64,000 nucleotides of DNA from Zygaena filipendulae (GCA_907165275.2 OU015657.1:11431001-11495000); one strand, 5' to 3'. Shown: positions 1 to 12,198, numbered from the stretch's first letter. Notes: generated by a model from the letters alone, not told the origin. Translations and numbers: made by a program.

Positions 1-1370
1 CTATTTTTAAAAGTTTTTGCCCTCCCATCTCAACTGATAGCTATTAAGTTTCCGTCACGCTTTCGTAACACAAGCATTCATTTAATCCTTGTGGTGCTGA
101 AGAAGTTTCACTTTAATTACCTCGTGACGTGGGTAAAGTGTTCTTTATAAGTCAAAATGCGAATGATGAAGAGTCACTTCTTCAATGTACGTAAGTAGGT
201 AATGGCAAGTGTTAATTAGTTTGCGTCGTCTTAGCAGGCTATGAATATATTATTAAAAGCCTACATAGAGCTAATATCAGCTCTATGTAGGTATATGCAT
301 TTGATTTATTTTTGGTTATGATTAACTTAGATGACAGGACTATTAAGCGCACAAACTGATTTTAAAATCCGGAGTCTATGTATTTAATATGTGGTGTAGC
401 TTCAATAAAAGCTATCTTAATTATACCTACATAATATGAATTTTTATTGACATCCGTCCAGTACTTTTTAGGGGATACGCTGTCAAGCTAAAAGACAAAC
501 AGCATTTTTTTTTTATTTATTCATTCATTTTTACAAAGCAAATAATTTACGAAATAGTGTGAATAAACTTAGATTAGTTTTATTAGGTATAATTATTATG
601 CATAATAATAATAAAACGTAAAATACGTAAACGCCACATTTGATTTTTCTTTTGGTCCTTACAGCTGTGCTTTTAGCTGATTTTCTTTTTCAATGTATAT
701 AATACTAACCATACCTAAAAGAAAGTGAATGAAAAAGTTCACTGAAAAAAGGCTAAATCGAGTGAGAGAGGATACACCCGACTTCAAACTATTCAATGAA
801 CGTGAATAGATGTGTTTAGGAAAAAAAACGTATCGCATAGCTACATCCTCAAAAGCTTGTTGAAAGCTTCCGGAAACTTGCGAGATGATAAAACGTGTTG
901 AATCTCTACAAAGAGTAGCTGAAATTCCAACCAAGTGCTAGCTGAGCTAGCCGCGAGATTGTGCTCCTTTTCAAAATTTTCCTACTAATCAGAGTACTTC
1001 TACTGCAACATGTAAATATAATTATAAGTTGAATTTTCCGCTTTCAATTTCCTTAGTAAAGATTATCTAGAGATCTACAAGAAGTCAGCATAAAATACCT
1101 AGTGCTTAAGTATATAAGGTTGTCTTAAAGCTATGACAAGAACTGAGCTCTGGTCTATCTTTTTGTGTTATTTTCAGTCAAAAGTATTGATCTCTGAATA
1201 ATAAAATCAAATACATAACTTTTACATGTTTTAAGAGATCCTAATGAATAAAATGCTATAGTCGCAATCCAAACCTAGGGATGTTTTGAACTATATAAAC
1301 ACTCACGAAGTATTAGTAAGCATACCCACTTGCGTTACCTACATGTTAAAAAAAAGACAAATCCTTACTT
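1..1370. other. Intergenic AT-rich stretch, no gene seen
   Basis: No reading frame here has domain-like composition or a recognisable motif; the longest frames are short and lack support. Apart from the hairpin at 260-291, nothing was identified. Confidence 0.6.
260..291. repeat. Perfect 13-bp inverted repeat (short hairpin)
   Basis: CCTACATAGAGCT at 260-272 is followed by a 6-nt loop and its exact reverse complement at 279-291. It would fold as a tight hairpin in DNA or RNA. The stem is too short for a pre-miRNA, and no flanking promoter or polyadenylation signal was recognised. Confidence 0.6.
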
Positions 1371-1374
1371 TTAT

Positions 1375-1516
1375 GCGAGTTTGTTTATTTGTTTGTTGGT
1401 TTGGTTCAGCCGATCATCGTGAAATTTTGCATACACGTACAGAAAAGGAAATTGGGTACGTATATCCTAGAATTCCCGCGAGATCTCCGAAATTAACGCG
1501 ATTGAAACCGCGGGTG
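1375..1516 (+). mobile_element. Helitron-like short element, 3' part
   Basis: This contains the body motifs shared by copies across the window: a TTTGTTTGTT run, a GATCATCGTGAAATTTTGCATACACG stretch in pieces, an 'acagaaaagga' box, 'attcccgcg', 'ccgaaatta' and a terminal GC-rich hairpin (gcgattgaaaccgc). The CTAG end is lost. Assignment rests on similarity to complete copies such as 41347-41552. Confidence 0.5.
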
Positions 1517-1772
1517 AAACATTGTGTGACCTTTTCGTTTCGTTTGAACTTTTAACTTTTAAACCGGAACACGGAGAGAAGTCAGAGCTACTTCATATCC
1601 TATTATTTTCATTTGAACGCGGTCTGTGACAACAGAATGCAGTTGAAGAGGATTCGAAAAAGATTTCAGTAAAACGCTATTTGTGTTGTGGTAAAAACCC
1701 ACATAGCTATAGAGATGTTGTAGCTTCTACATTGCACTTTACAGGACTATGAAGAACTTAATTTATAATCTA

Positions 1773-1960
1773 CTAGCTGTGCCCCGCGATTTCACCCGCG
1801 TGAGTTTCGGAATTTCCGCAGGAACTATTTTTTCTAAAATAAAAGTAGCCTAAGTTACTGCTTATAACATCAGCTGCCAGTGAAAGTCCCGTTCAAATCA
1901 GTCCAGTCGTTTCGGAGATTAGCCGGAACAGAGAGACATACAGACAGAGAAAAAATAAAA
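1773..1960 (-). mobile_element. Helitron-like short element (minus orientation)
   Basis: Read on the minus strand it ends in the hairpin CGCGGGTGAAATCGCGGGG, then CACAG and CTAG. The distal part holds the 'ccgtttcggagattagccggaacag' box (given here as a description of the copy) and an acagacagag repeat, also present in the copy at 8165-8344. Confidence 0.55.
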
Positions 1961-3317
1961 AAAATGATTTTTTTATGTAAGTACCGTATATACTTTCATA
2001 AGCATTTAGTGAAAAGCTGTTTATTTGGAATTACAAACAGACACTTCAATTTATTTAATAGATGTAAAGATATTTTTATTATCCTCCATAATCACTTAAT
2101 TTTTCGTTTGTTTACACAAAAAATAATAATAATACATAGCTTGTATCGGAAACTATAAAATATTTCTTGGTATTTTCCCACAACAATGGCGCCAACACAT
2201 TTATGTATACTTTTATCCAAGTGGAAATTTTTAATTAATGCCCTGGATTATGTCGGTAATGAAACTTGAACCGCCCATAAACTTTCGCGGGAGTTTCGCT
2301 GAGTTTATTAATCAGTTAAGTTTTTAGTTTTAAACTTACAAGGTTAATGTCACTTTCAACTTCGTATTGCAAAGTTACCTACAGGACAATAGAGGCGGAC
2401 TCTTGGTCAATTATACGGTGTTTTGAAGCACAAACAATGTATTTTGAAGCTTAAATAACACGTTGCCTTTCATGAAATTCAATGGAAAATTAGATTGATG
2501 AATAATTGTAATAATTCTCTTACCTTTATAAAGGTAACATGGTAATGTCGTTTAAATCTATAGCGTTAGGTAAGGGTTGGCACATTCCATCAAACGCACC
2601 TGATTGTCGGCAACAAAACAAATTAATGGCGCGTCACCAACAGCGTTCGTTAGCAGCCCTGGGGAATTAACTAAATTTGACATTCGCTCATTTTCACTCG
2701 TTTTACACTGAACGATCAATAAGCTATGTTCCAATTTCACAATTTCATGAGGGCTTCACAAAATTTTGTAGGTATAATTTTGTGGTAATCTGAAAATGAT
2801 AGATACAATAACTCTCGCTATTTACCTTGTTGGAAATCTATGGATAAATAAATAGGTAGCTTAAAAGATATTTGTTCATTTCATACTTGTTGATACTTTT
2901 GAAGGAAAAATAAACTCAAATTTTATTAACTTTTTAATAAAACCCATATCCACTCGTCCCACGAAGGTTTTTGCTGTTGTTAGTCTATTTCTAACCCCAG
3001 CACTTCCAAGTAACTACATCAATGTTTGTTTAGGCCTCAATATTGCTCATTCTATGCTTGCCGAACACTGTTATTGGGTATCTGTTTGTCCATAGATATA
3101 TCCTTAAAGGATGGTGTAATTCAATAAAACATGATGGTATAATAGATAAGTGATATTTGTTTCGTGAACGGATTTGTTTTACTTGTGTAAATATTTGCGG
3201 ACGGATAGTATATCTCGTTTGTGATATTATTAAAACTTGTACCTATGTATTCGTTAGTCTACTGCGCGGCGTAACCACGACCTGTTGTATCGGGTGTATT
3301 TGCTCAAAGATTTACGG

Positions 3318-3548
3318 CCGCACTCAGAGTCGACTTTAATGATTACTTAGTTAAGTATAGATTTTTAAAACAAAAAAGCCACAATCAGATACGTTCAGTA
3401 AATTAATGTTAATTGGCATTTAATGAGATATAACTTAATTAGTTGAATGCCAATTAACATTAATTTATTAAACTTGTCTGATTGCGGCAGTTTTGTTTTA
3501 AAAATCTATACTTAACTAAGTAATCATTAAAGTCGACTCTGAGTGCGG
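3318..3548. mobile_element. Foldback MITE, about 231 bp, copy 1
   Basis: The ends CCGCACTCAGAGTCGAC and GTCGACTCTGAGTGCGG are perfect inverted repeats. Pairing continues through almost the whole element (TTAATGATTACTTAGTTAAG with its complement; AATGTTAATTGGCATT with its complement), so arms of about 105 bp fold on each other. No ORF is present. A second copy lies at 48220-48431 in intron 3 of the protease gene. The long arms suggest a non-autonomous DNA transposon; the superfamily cannot be named from this. Confidence 0.8.
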
Positions 3549-3637
3549 CGGTTAAACCGGTCTATCGCGATTCATCGAAACACAATCGATGAACTTTTAT
3601 GATTAGTAATAACAAGGCGGCTATAATATATTGGATA

Positions 3638-3675
3638 CTAGCTGTTCCCCGCGTTTTCACCTGCGTTAATTTCGA
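3638..3675 (-). mobile_element. Helitron-like 3'-end fragment
   Basis: CTAGCTGTTCCCCGCG followed by TTTTCACCTGCG is the reverse complement of the hairpin-plus-CTAG terminus of the Helitron-like family. Only the terminus can be recognised. Confidence 0.45.
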
Positions 3676-3933
3676 ACTACTAACATACTAACACTACCAA
3701 AATATTGAATAATAAGGCGCTGGTGTATATTAATACAATTATTACGACCTTTTGCTGGTAAATATCAGACAAAATAAAGAAAACAAAACCTTTGAAACAT
3801 AATAAATTAAACTAAAGTAGTGGGTATACTCAGTATTCTAAGAGTCTTTATAACTGAAAATTAATAAGGTATTCTTAGTAAAAACAATATCACATTCGCA
3901 TTTTTAGTTTTGGCTAGGATTTTCTTAAGGTAC

Positions 3934-4325
3934 CATGCATAAAGTACGTCACACGTTAAGGAGGGGAGCGGTCAACGAAGTGTGACATCATGTGACAAGG
4001 TGGGAGGGATCCGAGGTTTCGTGACGTCACATTTTAAAATCTTAGGTATACCTCTAAGAGTTAAAATGCATTTGAACTATTTAACGAAAAACAAAAATAT
4101 TTCCAGTTCTTATCTGTATATTGTTGGCGAACTAAGATTTAAATTGTTTAGTCTCACTCAACTGCTGTTTTAATTTGATGATTATTTTTAGATGTAAAAT
4201 TGCAAAAGGTGCGACGTCACACTAGGGGGAAGGAGGACCAACTTTGCGAGACCCCCTCCCTAGTGAGACGTGACTAGGGGGGAGAGGTCATGAAATAGTG
4301 TGACGTACCTACTTTATGGATGACC
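3934..4325. mobile_element. TIR element with GTGACGTCAC-type motifs
   Basis: The left end reads CATAAAGTACGTCACAC. The right end is its reverse complement with a 4-nt insertion (GTGTGACGTACCTACTTTATG). Inside are GTGACATCATGTGAC, TGACGTCAC, GCGACGTCACAC and two 'agggggga' purine tracts arranged roughly symmetrically. No transposase frame is present, so this is a non-autonomous element. Confidence 0.6.
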
Positions 4326-4341
4326 GCTAAATTCCTTACCT

Positions 4342-4378
4342 ACCTATACTTTCAAAATTGAAAGTATCTATAGGTAGG
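4342..4378. repeat. Short imperfect palindrome
   Basis: CCTACCTATACTTTCAA and TTGAAAGTATCTATAGGTAGG pair around a tiny loop, with a few unpaired bases in the right arm. It lies just outside the TIR element that ends near 4325. Confidence 0.5.
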
Positions 4379-4570
4379 CAACTGTGCGATGGGAAAAGAG
4401 AACTCCCCAAAACAGAATTGAATAACGTTGAATCACCATTAATTTGACAAAACTGATCTAGGTATTATCGCTTTATGAAATATTTTATCTAAATAAGGTA
4501 GAAAATACCTATTGAAATTCGTAAGAAAACTAATTCTGATGCTCCACCTTAAGAACCTGAAGAGCGTACC

Positions 4571-4763
4571 TGGGCCCTTATTCACTATGACCATAACACG
4601 TCGCGATCAGATAAGACGCCGCAAAAACTGTCTTACCCTCGTAATCAAAGAAGTTTTACTGCAAAAAATATATTTAGGTACAACGTTAACAATAATTAAT
4701 TTCTAATATCTTGGCATATGTACATTTGGAAATGCGTTGTTGGTCATAGTGAATAAGGGCCCT
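4571..4763. mobile_element. MITE with GGGCCCTTATTC termini, copy 1
   Basis: The termini GGGCCCTTATTCACTATGACCA and its reverse complement bound about 190 bp with no ORF. Related copies lie at 37938-38165 and 53498-53731, sharing the termini and the internal motifs CACGTCGCG, CTCGT..TCAAAGA and ACAACGT. Confidence 0.75.
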
Positions 4764-5062
4764 GCTATACTTCCCGATTTCCTACACAAACAAAGAAATG
4801 ATTTATTTTAATTTGTTACTTCAAAACGAGACTCATCTGCGAGTGCGAAGGGTTCCGTGCGCCTCGTTTCACTCTCGTGATCTCGTCGCTTTAACTGACG
4901 AATGTGATTTACATTTTTATTGTTTCACATTACACAAAACACTTACCTATAGGTATACGAGATCCGATGACACGTGGATTTCTCCATGTGTCATACGGAT
5001 TTGTGCGATATAGGTAGGTATAGAACACTTTACATTTATTGCTGTTTTCGATCGAGTACCTA

Positions 5063-6646
5063 CACTACCGACAAAAAGTTTGGAAGCACTTCTAATATGA
5101 ATAATTATTAAAAGAATAATGAAAGACAAAATATTATTGTATTAGTAGTGATTAGGTATTTAATTAAATCAGCAATCAATCTATAAAATGTCAGAATTTT
5201 TTTAATTTTTTGAACACAAATTTAATTTGTAATTGATATTCATCCATATGATTACAATTTGCCTTAATAACAGATTGGCAGATTCTAGGCATTCTCTTCA
5301 GCAACTTCATCAAGTTTTCGACGCCAATTTTTTCCAATCTTCCTGTAGGTGTTGCCACAACTCTCTAGTGCTCTGTAGCAAACGCTCTTTGGCTTTTTGA
5401 TCAAATTCATCCCATAATATTTCTATAGGCGACAGGTCAGGTGACTGCGGGGGCTACACCATCAGTTCAAAAATACCATTCGACTCCTGTTCTTCTAAAA
5501 AGGCTTTGCATATTCTAGCAGAGTGTTTTGGATCATTATCTTGATGAAACACGAATGGTTCACAGATAATGCGTGTCCTTGAAGAAAAAATATGATCCTT
5601 TAGTATTTGCAAATACAGCTCCTTCCTCACGATTTCATAATTTTTTACCAGATCCCCGACAACTGTTCCAGCAAAACACTCCAGACTAAAACATTACCAC
5701 CGTCGTGTTTTACCGATGATACCAAGGAGCCTTCAGATACACATTCACGGGACCTGCGGCGGAAAAATACTCGCCCAGTGGAGTCAAAAATTTCAATTTT
5801 CAATTCATCCGTCCATAGCACAGTTCTCCATTGTTCCAATGGTCAATGCTCATGCTGTTTAGCACATTACAGACGTTCTTTTTATGTATCGCCCGTAATA
5901 TGTTTTTTTTACTGCTACACAACCGCGTAGACCAGCTGGTGAGAGACAATTATTCACTGTAGAAATAGTCACTTTTTTGGATTGCATTTTATTCAACTCC
6001 TGAGTGATATCTGGTGCTGTAAGTCGACGATTACGTTTTAACACTGTTGTTTTAAACCTGTTTTCCACTGCGAAAGTAGTTTTTGGTCTACCGCTCCGTT
6101 TCCTATCCGAAAAACTACCCGTTTCCGGGTGCCTCGCAAGTGTGTAATCAACTTCTTTAGGCGATATGCTAAGTTTTTTTTGAAAAATATCTTTCAAAAT
6201 CCCTCCATTATTTAAAACAATAATAGCCGATCGTGTTTCAATTGGTATCTGCTTTCGTTTTCCAATTTTGAACATAAAATAATGACATTTTGATATTTCA
6301 AAAAAGTCGAAGTTAAAATACCGAAAAGATAAATTTATCTGTAAAAAAATAGTCAAACACTATTCTTAACAAAGATGATAGTTAATACTGTCTACCTACA
6401 ACAAACTACAATGCGTAAAAACTTGTTAGTTTATTAAAGAAATTTACAGCAGGTTATATTAAAAAATAAATTATTGTGATTTTGATCAATAACCATAAGA
6501 TAAAACCACAACGATTAATCAAAATACAGTAGAATAATTTAAAATAATAATATATTAAACTACAACATAGATAAAACCAGCTATTATCGATTTGCTATAT
6601 CTTTAAGCAAAAATTACAAGTGCTTCCAAACTTTTCGTCGGTAGTG
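5063..6646 (-). mobile_element. Tc1-type DNA transposon, nearly complete
   Basis: The element is 1584 bp and bounded by 28-bp terminal inverted repeats starting CACTACCGACAAAAAGTTTG; the two ends differ at one position (ACAAAA against ACGAAA). Both ends are flanked by TA, the target duplicated by Tc1/mariner elements. The minus strand carries a broken transposase (5290-6356). Length, termini and coding content all fit a Tc1-like element that has lost activity through point and frame mutations. Confidence 0.93.
5290..6356 (-). pseudogene. Tc1-like transposase, broken by frameshift and stops
   Basis: The N-terminal part (6356 down to 5859) holds an HTH-like region, then the RKRSGRPK AT-hook-type motif, then LTAPDITQELN, typical of Tc1 transposases. 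A frame change follows; the second part (5839-5645) has QWRTVLWTDE with the first catalytic Asp and GGNVLVWS. A second frame change follows; the third part has HQDNDPKHSAR with the second Asp and PPQSPDLSPIEILWDE with the final Glu. A premature stop lies just before PPQSPDLSPIE, where family members have Trp. It would cut and paste DNA if intact; as it stands it cannot make a functional enzyme. The limits at both ends are approximate. Confidence 0.9.
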
Positions 6647-6649
6647 TAA

Positions 6650-8160
6650 CTCGATGAATTTGAAAAATGACGTGTATATTTTTTATTTCTAAACTGATCG
6701 GTAGGTATCGGGTATTTCAGAAGCGCAATGTTTAACTCACAAATCCGTCACTAGAGGGCACCACAATGAAACAAATACTACTGTACTGATCTGTATTTTA
6801 TCGATTAAAAAAAAATATCTTACCAGCTATTCATATTTAAACTGGCAACAAAACCATAGCGAGATGTACTTTACCACTAGCGACATCTATTGGTGGAAGG
6901 ACGAACCCCTAATTGTTGCGTCTCTGAATACACTAATTAATTAGGTACTGTTATGAATTCGAACACGCAATCTCTATACATATCTATCTGGCTTTAACAA
7001 GCTTTTGCTGAATTGTGAGTTTGGAATGTTGTCTAAAACTTTTTTATGCTTATTTGATACAATTACCTACTAGCTAAACGTTTCGCTGTGACCTAACTCA
7101 TTATTTGTTATAGTGAAGTCAATGTGTTGTAATATTTGATACCAAAGAAAAATCCCATTTCCATGGGAATTTTGAAACACAAAGTATGTATGAATATTCT
7201 TGGATAAAAATGCGACGACCTGTCAAAATTTCAAGTCAAGCCATCGACTATACTTTTCGAGTTTTGCGACCGCAAACATATACGGATGTTGTATTCTTTA
7301 ATACCTACTTGCTGTTCCCCGAAGGAATTCCAGGATAAAAAGTCCTTGTCAACACCCCTAGCACATGTGCAAAATTTGAAGGTGATCGCCCAAATCCTTC
7401 TCAAGTTATGGCGTGACTAAGGCGCCATTTTTATATGTACAGATAGATTACCTTTTTAAAAATATCATTATAAATTAGTAACCGTTCAAAAATGGACGAT
7501 TAAACTAGGTTTTTTTGTTTTTTATTACAAAACATACTTTGTCGAATAACTTAGCTTAAAAAATTATATAAGTCAAAGTCAAATAATTTTATTCAAAATT
7601 GGCCCATATTGTGGCCCATATTGTGGCTCATTTTGACATCAAAAATGAAAATGAAAATTTTCATGACAGCACCCATAAAATATAGGTATTCTTTAGAGTT
7701 TATTTTTCTATTAACATTAAGAGAGAGGTGGAAAACGTGTCACTTCGCATTAGCACCTTAACGGTGAGCATTTATCACGGGGCCAAATTGCTCATTTGTA
7801 GTGAATAATGTCGAAATTTATGGTGCCAAGTGGAGCATCTGACTCCAACGCGAGTAATGAAGGCAGGCGAAATGGATTATGCCCAAAAATTGTGAATTGA
7901 AAAAATGAGTTTTCGTAATTGAATCGTCAATGCAACGGAGGGATGTAATATTATGAGTTTACAATGAAACTTCGTCAAGAGAGCTATGGTTTAGTATTGA
8001 ATTATAAAGAGATTGAGCACAGTGTAATTTGACAGAAGTTAGTGAACCTGACGGTAATGTCAAATTTATAAAAATAAATAAAATTGTCTGTTTGATTGTA
8101 ATTTCAAATTAACAGCTTTTCACTAAATGCATACGAAAGTATATACGGTACTAACATCAA
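6650..8160. other. Intergenic stretch without a gene
   Basis: No supported gene. A weak minus-strand Helitron-like remnant lies near 7305-7440 (CTGTTCCCC, 'ccaggataaaa', 'acacccctagcacatgtgcaaaattt'). A tail-like motif, TCAAAGTCAAATAATTTTAT, at about 7573 resembles the 3' tail of lepidopteran non-LTR elements and recurs in part near 26815. Confidence 0.45.
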
Positions 8161-8164
8161 AAAA

Positions 8165-8344
8165 TCAATTTTTGAAATTTTCTGTCTGTCTGTTTGTTCC
8201 GGCTAATCTCTGAAACTGCTGTACTACCGATTTTGACTTGACTTGATTTTATAGCTAATAAAGAGTAACTTAGGCTACTTTTTATCCCGGAATTCCCGCG
8301 GGAACTCCGAAATTAACACGGATGAAACCGCGGGGAACAGCTAG
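8165..8344 (+). mobile_element. Helitron-like short element
   Basis: Starting from a TCTGTCTGTCTG run, it passes TTCCGGCTAATCTCTGAAAC, TTTTTATCCCGGAATTCCCG and CTCCGAAATTAACACGG. It ends GATGAAACCGCGGGGAACAG then CTAG followed by T. The end hairpin and CTAG match the other copies. Confidence 0.6.
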
Positions 8345-8621
8345 TACCAAAATACCTAATATTTTATGCACATTTCGTGTCGTGCTTATTTTATTAGATG
8401 TTTATTCAACTCCTATGAAGAAGATAATGTTGGTAGACTCAAAAATCTCTTGTTGACCGAGCCATATTATACAGTAAATGAATAGCTAGAGGATAAAATG
8501 TAATATTTTATATATTTACAAATTAAAATGAGTTTGACTGTCTCGATAGGTATTTACAAAATTTTGTAATATTTATATCATTTAAATTGTATCTGGTAAA
8601 GAAATGATTTATTAAATACAA

Positions 8622-8676
8622 AGTATTCCCGGGGAAGTAGCGAAATTCATGTGAGTGAAATCGCGGGGATTAGCTA
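8622..8676 (+). mobile_element. Helitron-like 3'-end fragment
   Basis: Only the last ~55 bp remain: ATTCCCGGGGAAGTAGCGAA, then GTGAGTGAAATCGCGGGG and ATTAGCTAG. Confidence 0.45.
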
Positions 8677-9587
8677 GGTTTTCTTAAATAAACTGACAGC
8701 GTGCTACCGAAGAGTTTGTTGCGCTTTCTCCCAAGCAATAGCAATATAGGAATAGATATAGCACCATAAGGTGCTTCATAAGTCATATATAAGCGCCAAC
8801 TTTGCATTAAAACTTTAATTTTAAACAAGTAGTGCCTGTATAGAGTTGGTCCCTTTCTTCAGAGAACGCAAGAAACAACTTCATGTGCATTTATTTATAT
8901 TTATTTAATTTTTTTATTTAAATAAATACCTAAGTAAATATTTTCTTGCAGTGTGTTGTGTAGAAATATAATACAATATTTTCTTCCTCTCTCCTACTTT
9001 TTGCTATTCTTACAATAACTGTCTGAACTTCAAAGCTCGAAGGATGGGGACATTAAAAATAAATAATCGTAAAAAGGTGTTCGGAAGTACGTTTATTATC
9101 GAGTCATCATGCGTTATTCCCTATGACGAGGGTCGGAATCTTCCGTGGGGATAGAGTCACCTATCTTACCTTCCCTCGCAACAATAAAAATGTAACCACT
9201 TAAATAGGGGCGCGTCTGTACATTAAAGACATTAAAAAAAAACCTTTTCAAAAAGAATCCAAAAGTATAATAACATGTATGATTTATAAAATTTACGTAG
9301 GTAGGTACCTATTGTCTGTCTGTGTTTTAGGCGCATCACGCATAAGTATACTTAATAAAATTAACGCTGGATCCACAAATGCGTTCTCACAGTTTAATTT
9401 AAAATATAGACTTTGTTTCATTGCAATCGGTTTGTGTTTCTATCGTCCATAAGGACGATATCGATAGAGATTATAAACTTCCAAGATGCAACGCTTCGGA
9501 TGCGAGTAGGTTAGTTATCTATGAATGAGGTGCTGCTGGAAATACCTAGTAAAATTATTAAATTACCATAGAATTACCATAATTATT

Positions 9588-9846
9588 TTATATAATCCAC
9601 ATCACAACACACAGATCTACTTGATCCCACAGTAAGCTATTATTAGCTTGTGTCGTGGAAACCAAGCAAACGTGGTATATACTACATAGAAGTACTTATA
9701 TATTATACTATAGATATATAAACACACCCAGACTGGAAAATGGGACCCTGTGTTCATTACACAAAGTCCACCCCCACCGGGAATCGAACCCGGAACCCCT
9801 TGATTAGCGGGTAGGCATGGTGACCTCTGTGCCAATCGGGTCGTCA
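9588..9846 (-). mobile_element. tRNA-derived SINE, copy 1
   Basis: On the minus strand it begins TGACGACCCGATTGGCACAG (A-box-like) and carries GGGTTCGATTCCCGGTGG, a pol III B box, about 45 nt later. A tRNA-unrelated body follows (CCAGTCTGGGTGTGTTTATA, CGTTTGCTTGGTTTCCACGA) and then an AT-rich 3' end. Full-length relatives are at 10523-10790, 14150-14390 and 53084-53342. It is a retroposed element, not a tRNA gene. Confidence 0.85.
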
Positions 9847-9849
9847 AAC

Positions 9850-10107
9850 CATATTGATGCAAAAAACAAATTCCGAAATACATATAAAATGCTTTGTTCC
9901 CGAACGACTGATGGATCAACGCACAGCCTAAACCGCTGATCGTAGAGACCTGAAACTTGGAGGGTGTGTTCTTTGTATGGCGTATGCATCCGATAAGAAA
10001 GGATTTTTGAAAATTAAGCCCTAAGGGGATAAAAAAGGGTTGCAAAGTTGGAAAAATGCCGCGGGAACTTCGAAATTACCGCGGGTGAAACCGCGCGGGA
10101 TAGCTAG
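9850..10107 (+). mobile_element. Helitron-like element, 'CTACGATCAGCGG' subfamily
   Basis: It ends ATTACCGCGGGTGAAACCGC, GCGGGATAG, CTAG. The 5' body (CGACTGATGGATCAACGCAC, AGAGACCTGAAACTTGGAGG, GTGTGTTCTTTGTATG) matches the reverse complement of 54382-54600, so the two form a distinct subfamily. It sits directly beside the SINE at 9588-9846, which may have inserted into it. Confidence 0.55.
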
Positions 10108-10522
10108 TATACACATAAATATACCATTTTTTTAAATAACACTGGCTATAAACAATAAAAATTAAGACAGACAGCTAGAGAAACCTTTTTACATTGTAAA
10201 CATTGTAAAAATTTAATGGTATTGAGAGAATCCGGAAATTCATATCTAGGTGTAGGGCGGAACTTGCCGTCAAATTCAGTGGCGGTGAAATGATACGGAT
10301 TGATGGCAGGCGCAGATGATTTATGATGTTTAAAACTATTTACTATAAATAAAAAAAAAAACATATTGGTTGCGGAGCAGTGATATCTAAATTTCAGGAA
10401 TTTCATTCAGTTCCTATTAAGGATATAAATGTTGGATAGATAGTAAAAAGGTTTAATTATCCAAATGGTGAGAACGAAACTTTTACCTATGGTTTCATTA
10501 TGTCCTTCCGTCTGTCCGTATA

Positions 10523-10790
10523 ATATAATAATAATAATAATCCACTTCAAAACACACAGATCTTCTTGGTCCCACAGTAGGTACGTTATTATTAGCTTGT
10601 GTCGTGGAAACCAAGCAAACGTGGTATATACTACATAGAATTACTTATACTATATTATACTATTGATATATAAACACACCCAGACTGGAAAGTGGAATCC
10701 TGTGTTCATCACACAAAGTGCACCCCCACCGGGAATCGAACCCGGAACCTCTCGATTAGCGGGCGGGTTGACGCTAATCGGGTCGAATAT
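10523..10790 (-). mobile_element. tRNA-derived SINE, copy 2 (5' end damaged)
   Basis: This has the same body and B box (minus strand GGGTTCGATTCCCGGTGG) as the copy at 9588-9846. The stretch between A and B boxes is shortened: the tRNA-like head reads CGACCCGATTAGCGTCAACC and lacks the usual GGTCACCATG part. The 3' tail is a (TTA)n run. Confidence 0.8.
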
Positions 10791-11167
10791 CATAATATCT
10801 TGTCATTTTTTTTTTAAAGTGTATTCTATGATTTCAGTATAGGTACATAATAAAATGCGTGTGGACCATCGGATATCGTTGATAGTCATAAAAATCTTGG
10901 AAGTCATAATGTCGTTTCAAATTGACTTTTTAATTTAAAATTTTGTTGATGCCAATAAACTCGTAAAAATGTGTTCTCTTCTAACTTTTCTACTACTTAA
11001 AAAACACTTTTAACTGAAATTAAATATAAAATTAAACAATATAGTTTTTGAAATATGTATAGGACAATCTCTAAAATTCGATTCAACCCATAAAAATATT
11101 CGAAAATAAAACCAAATCTTTGAATTTTAACGGCTTGTGGTCCGAACGCAATATGTATATAAGTATA

Positions 11168-11372
11168 CTAGCTGTGCCCTGCGGTTTCACCCGCATGAGT
11201 TTCGGAATTCCCGCAGGATCCCCTTAGGAATCCCTTTAGGGGGATGAAAAATAGATAGTAGCTGATTCTCAGGCTTACTGAATATGCATAAAAAATTTCA
11301 TGAGATTCGGTCAAGCCGTTTCCGAGGAGTATGGGAACGAACATTTGACACGAGAATTTTATATATTAGATT
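11168..11372 (-). mobile_element. Helitron-like short element
   Basis: CTAGCTGTGCCCTGCGGTTT then CACCCGCATGAG is the hairpin end in reverse orientation. It extends through TTTCATGAGATTCGGTCAAG to an AT-rich distal end. Confidence 0.5.
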
Positions 11373-12010
11373 ATGTATTTTTATTATTTTTTTAATATAA
11401 AGTATTAACGAGTCCAAGCTACGAAGTTGCGTTATCTGATAGCAAAGGTACTTTGCCCACTTCTTAAACTCCATTAGGTTAGACACAACCACTCTACAAT
11501 AGGTACCTATACTTACGAATGCCCGAGAAACTTTCTGCCAATCGGAAATGTAAACGCAAAGTTTTAAGTGTTTTCGAATTAGGTACCTACAGCTTTAACC
11601 AGAATCGAATTGAGAGGCATAATAAAAATCTATTAAATATAAGTACTTAGTTTGGCTTTTCGCAGAGCAAACGCCGCCCGCTGGAATCATTCGGCGACGC
11701 GCGACGGGTCGAATCTATTTTTCATCCTGCCACTCAACGGCCTTGAGTAAATACTACTTGACAGACAGTTTGATTTAATCCATTGTTTTCACCCCACAGT
11801 GAAAGTGTGAATGTACGCATACATATTCAATTTTATTGCTCAGAAGTTCAGCACCAACACAAACACTTGGGGAATGGAGAAGTTTTATTTGACAAAAGAA
11901 TTGGACATCAAGTTTTTATTGAGAGAGTACCTGTATTAAAACTTAATATAGAATGATATTTGACATAACTTATTGTTATTAAAACCTTTGTTACTAAATT
12001 ATCAATCCCT

Positions 12011-12198
12011 ACATTTATAAAACAAAGTTCTTCGCAGCGTCTGTCTGTTCGCGATAAACTCAACAACTACTGAACGGTTTTCACCAATAGATAGAGTGAT
12101 TCATGAGGAAGATTTAGGCATGTAGTTGGCCAAGGTTTTGTGTAAATTGGTTGAAACCAACGCGTAATTGACGCGAGTGAAACCGCGAGGTACAGCTA
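12011..12198 (+). mobile_element. Helitron-like element, first of a head-to-tail pair
   Basis: The 5' part (CGTCTGTCTGTTCGCGATAA, ACTACTGAACGG, AATAGATAGAGTGATTCATG) matches the copy at 28030-28214. The 3' end is GACGCGAGTGAAACCGCGAG and TACAGCTA. The next element starts at the following base. Confidence 0.55.

Noticed and set aside
9760..9840. tRNA gene on the minus strand
   Set aside because: A and B boxes are present but the cloverleaf cannot be completed and the same head is joined to a shared non-tRNA body in four copies, so it is a SINE.
9617..10045. 142-codon minus-strand frame
   Set aside because: It runs through a SINE and a Helitron-like element; no coding signal of its own.
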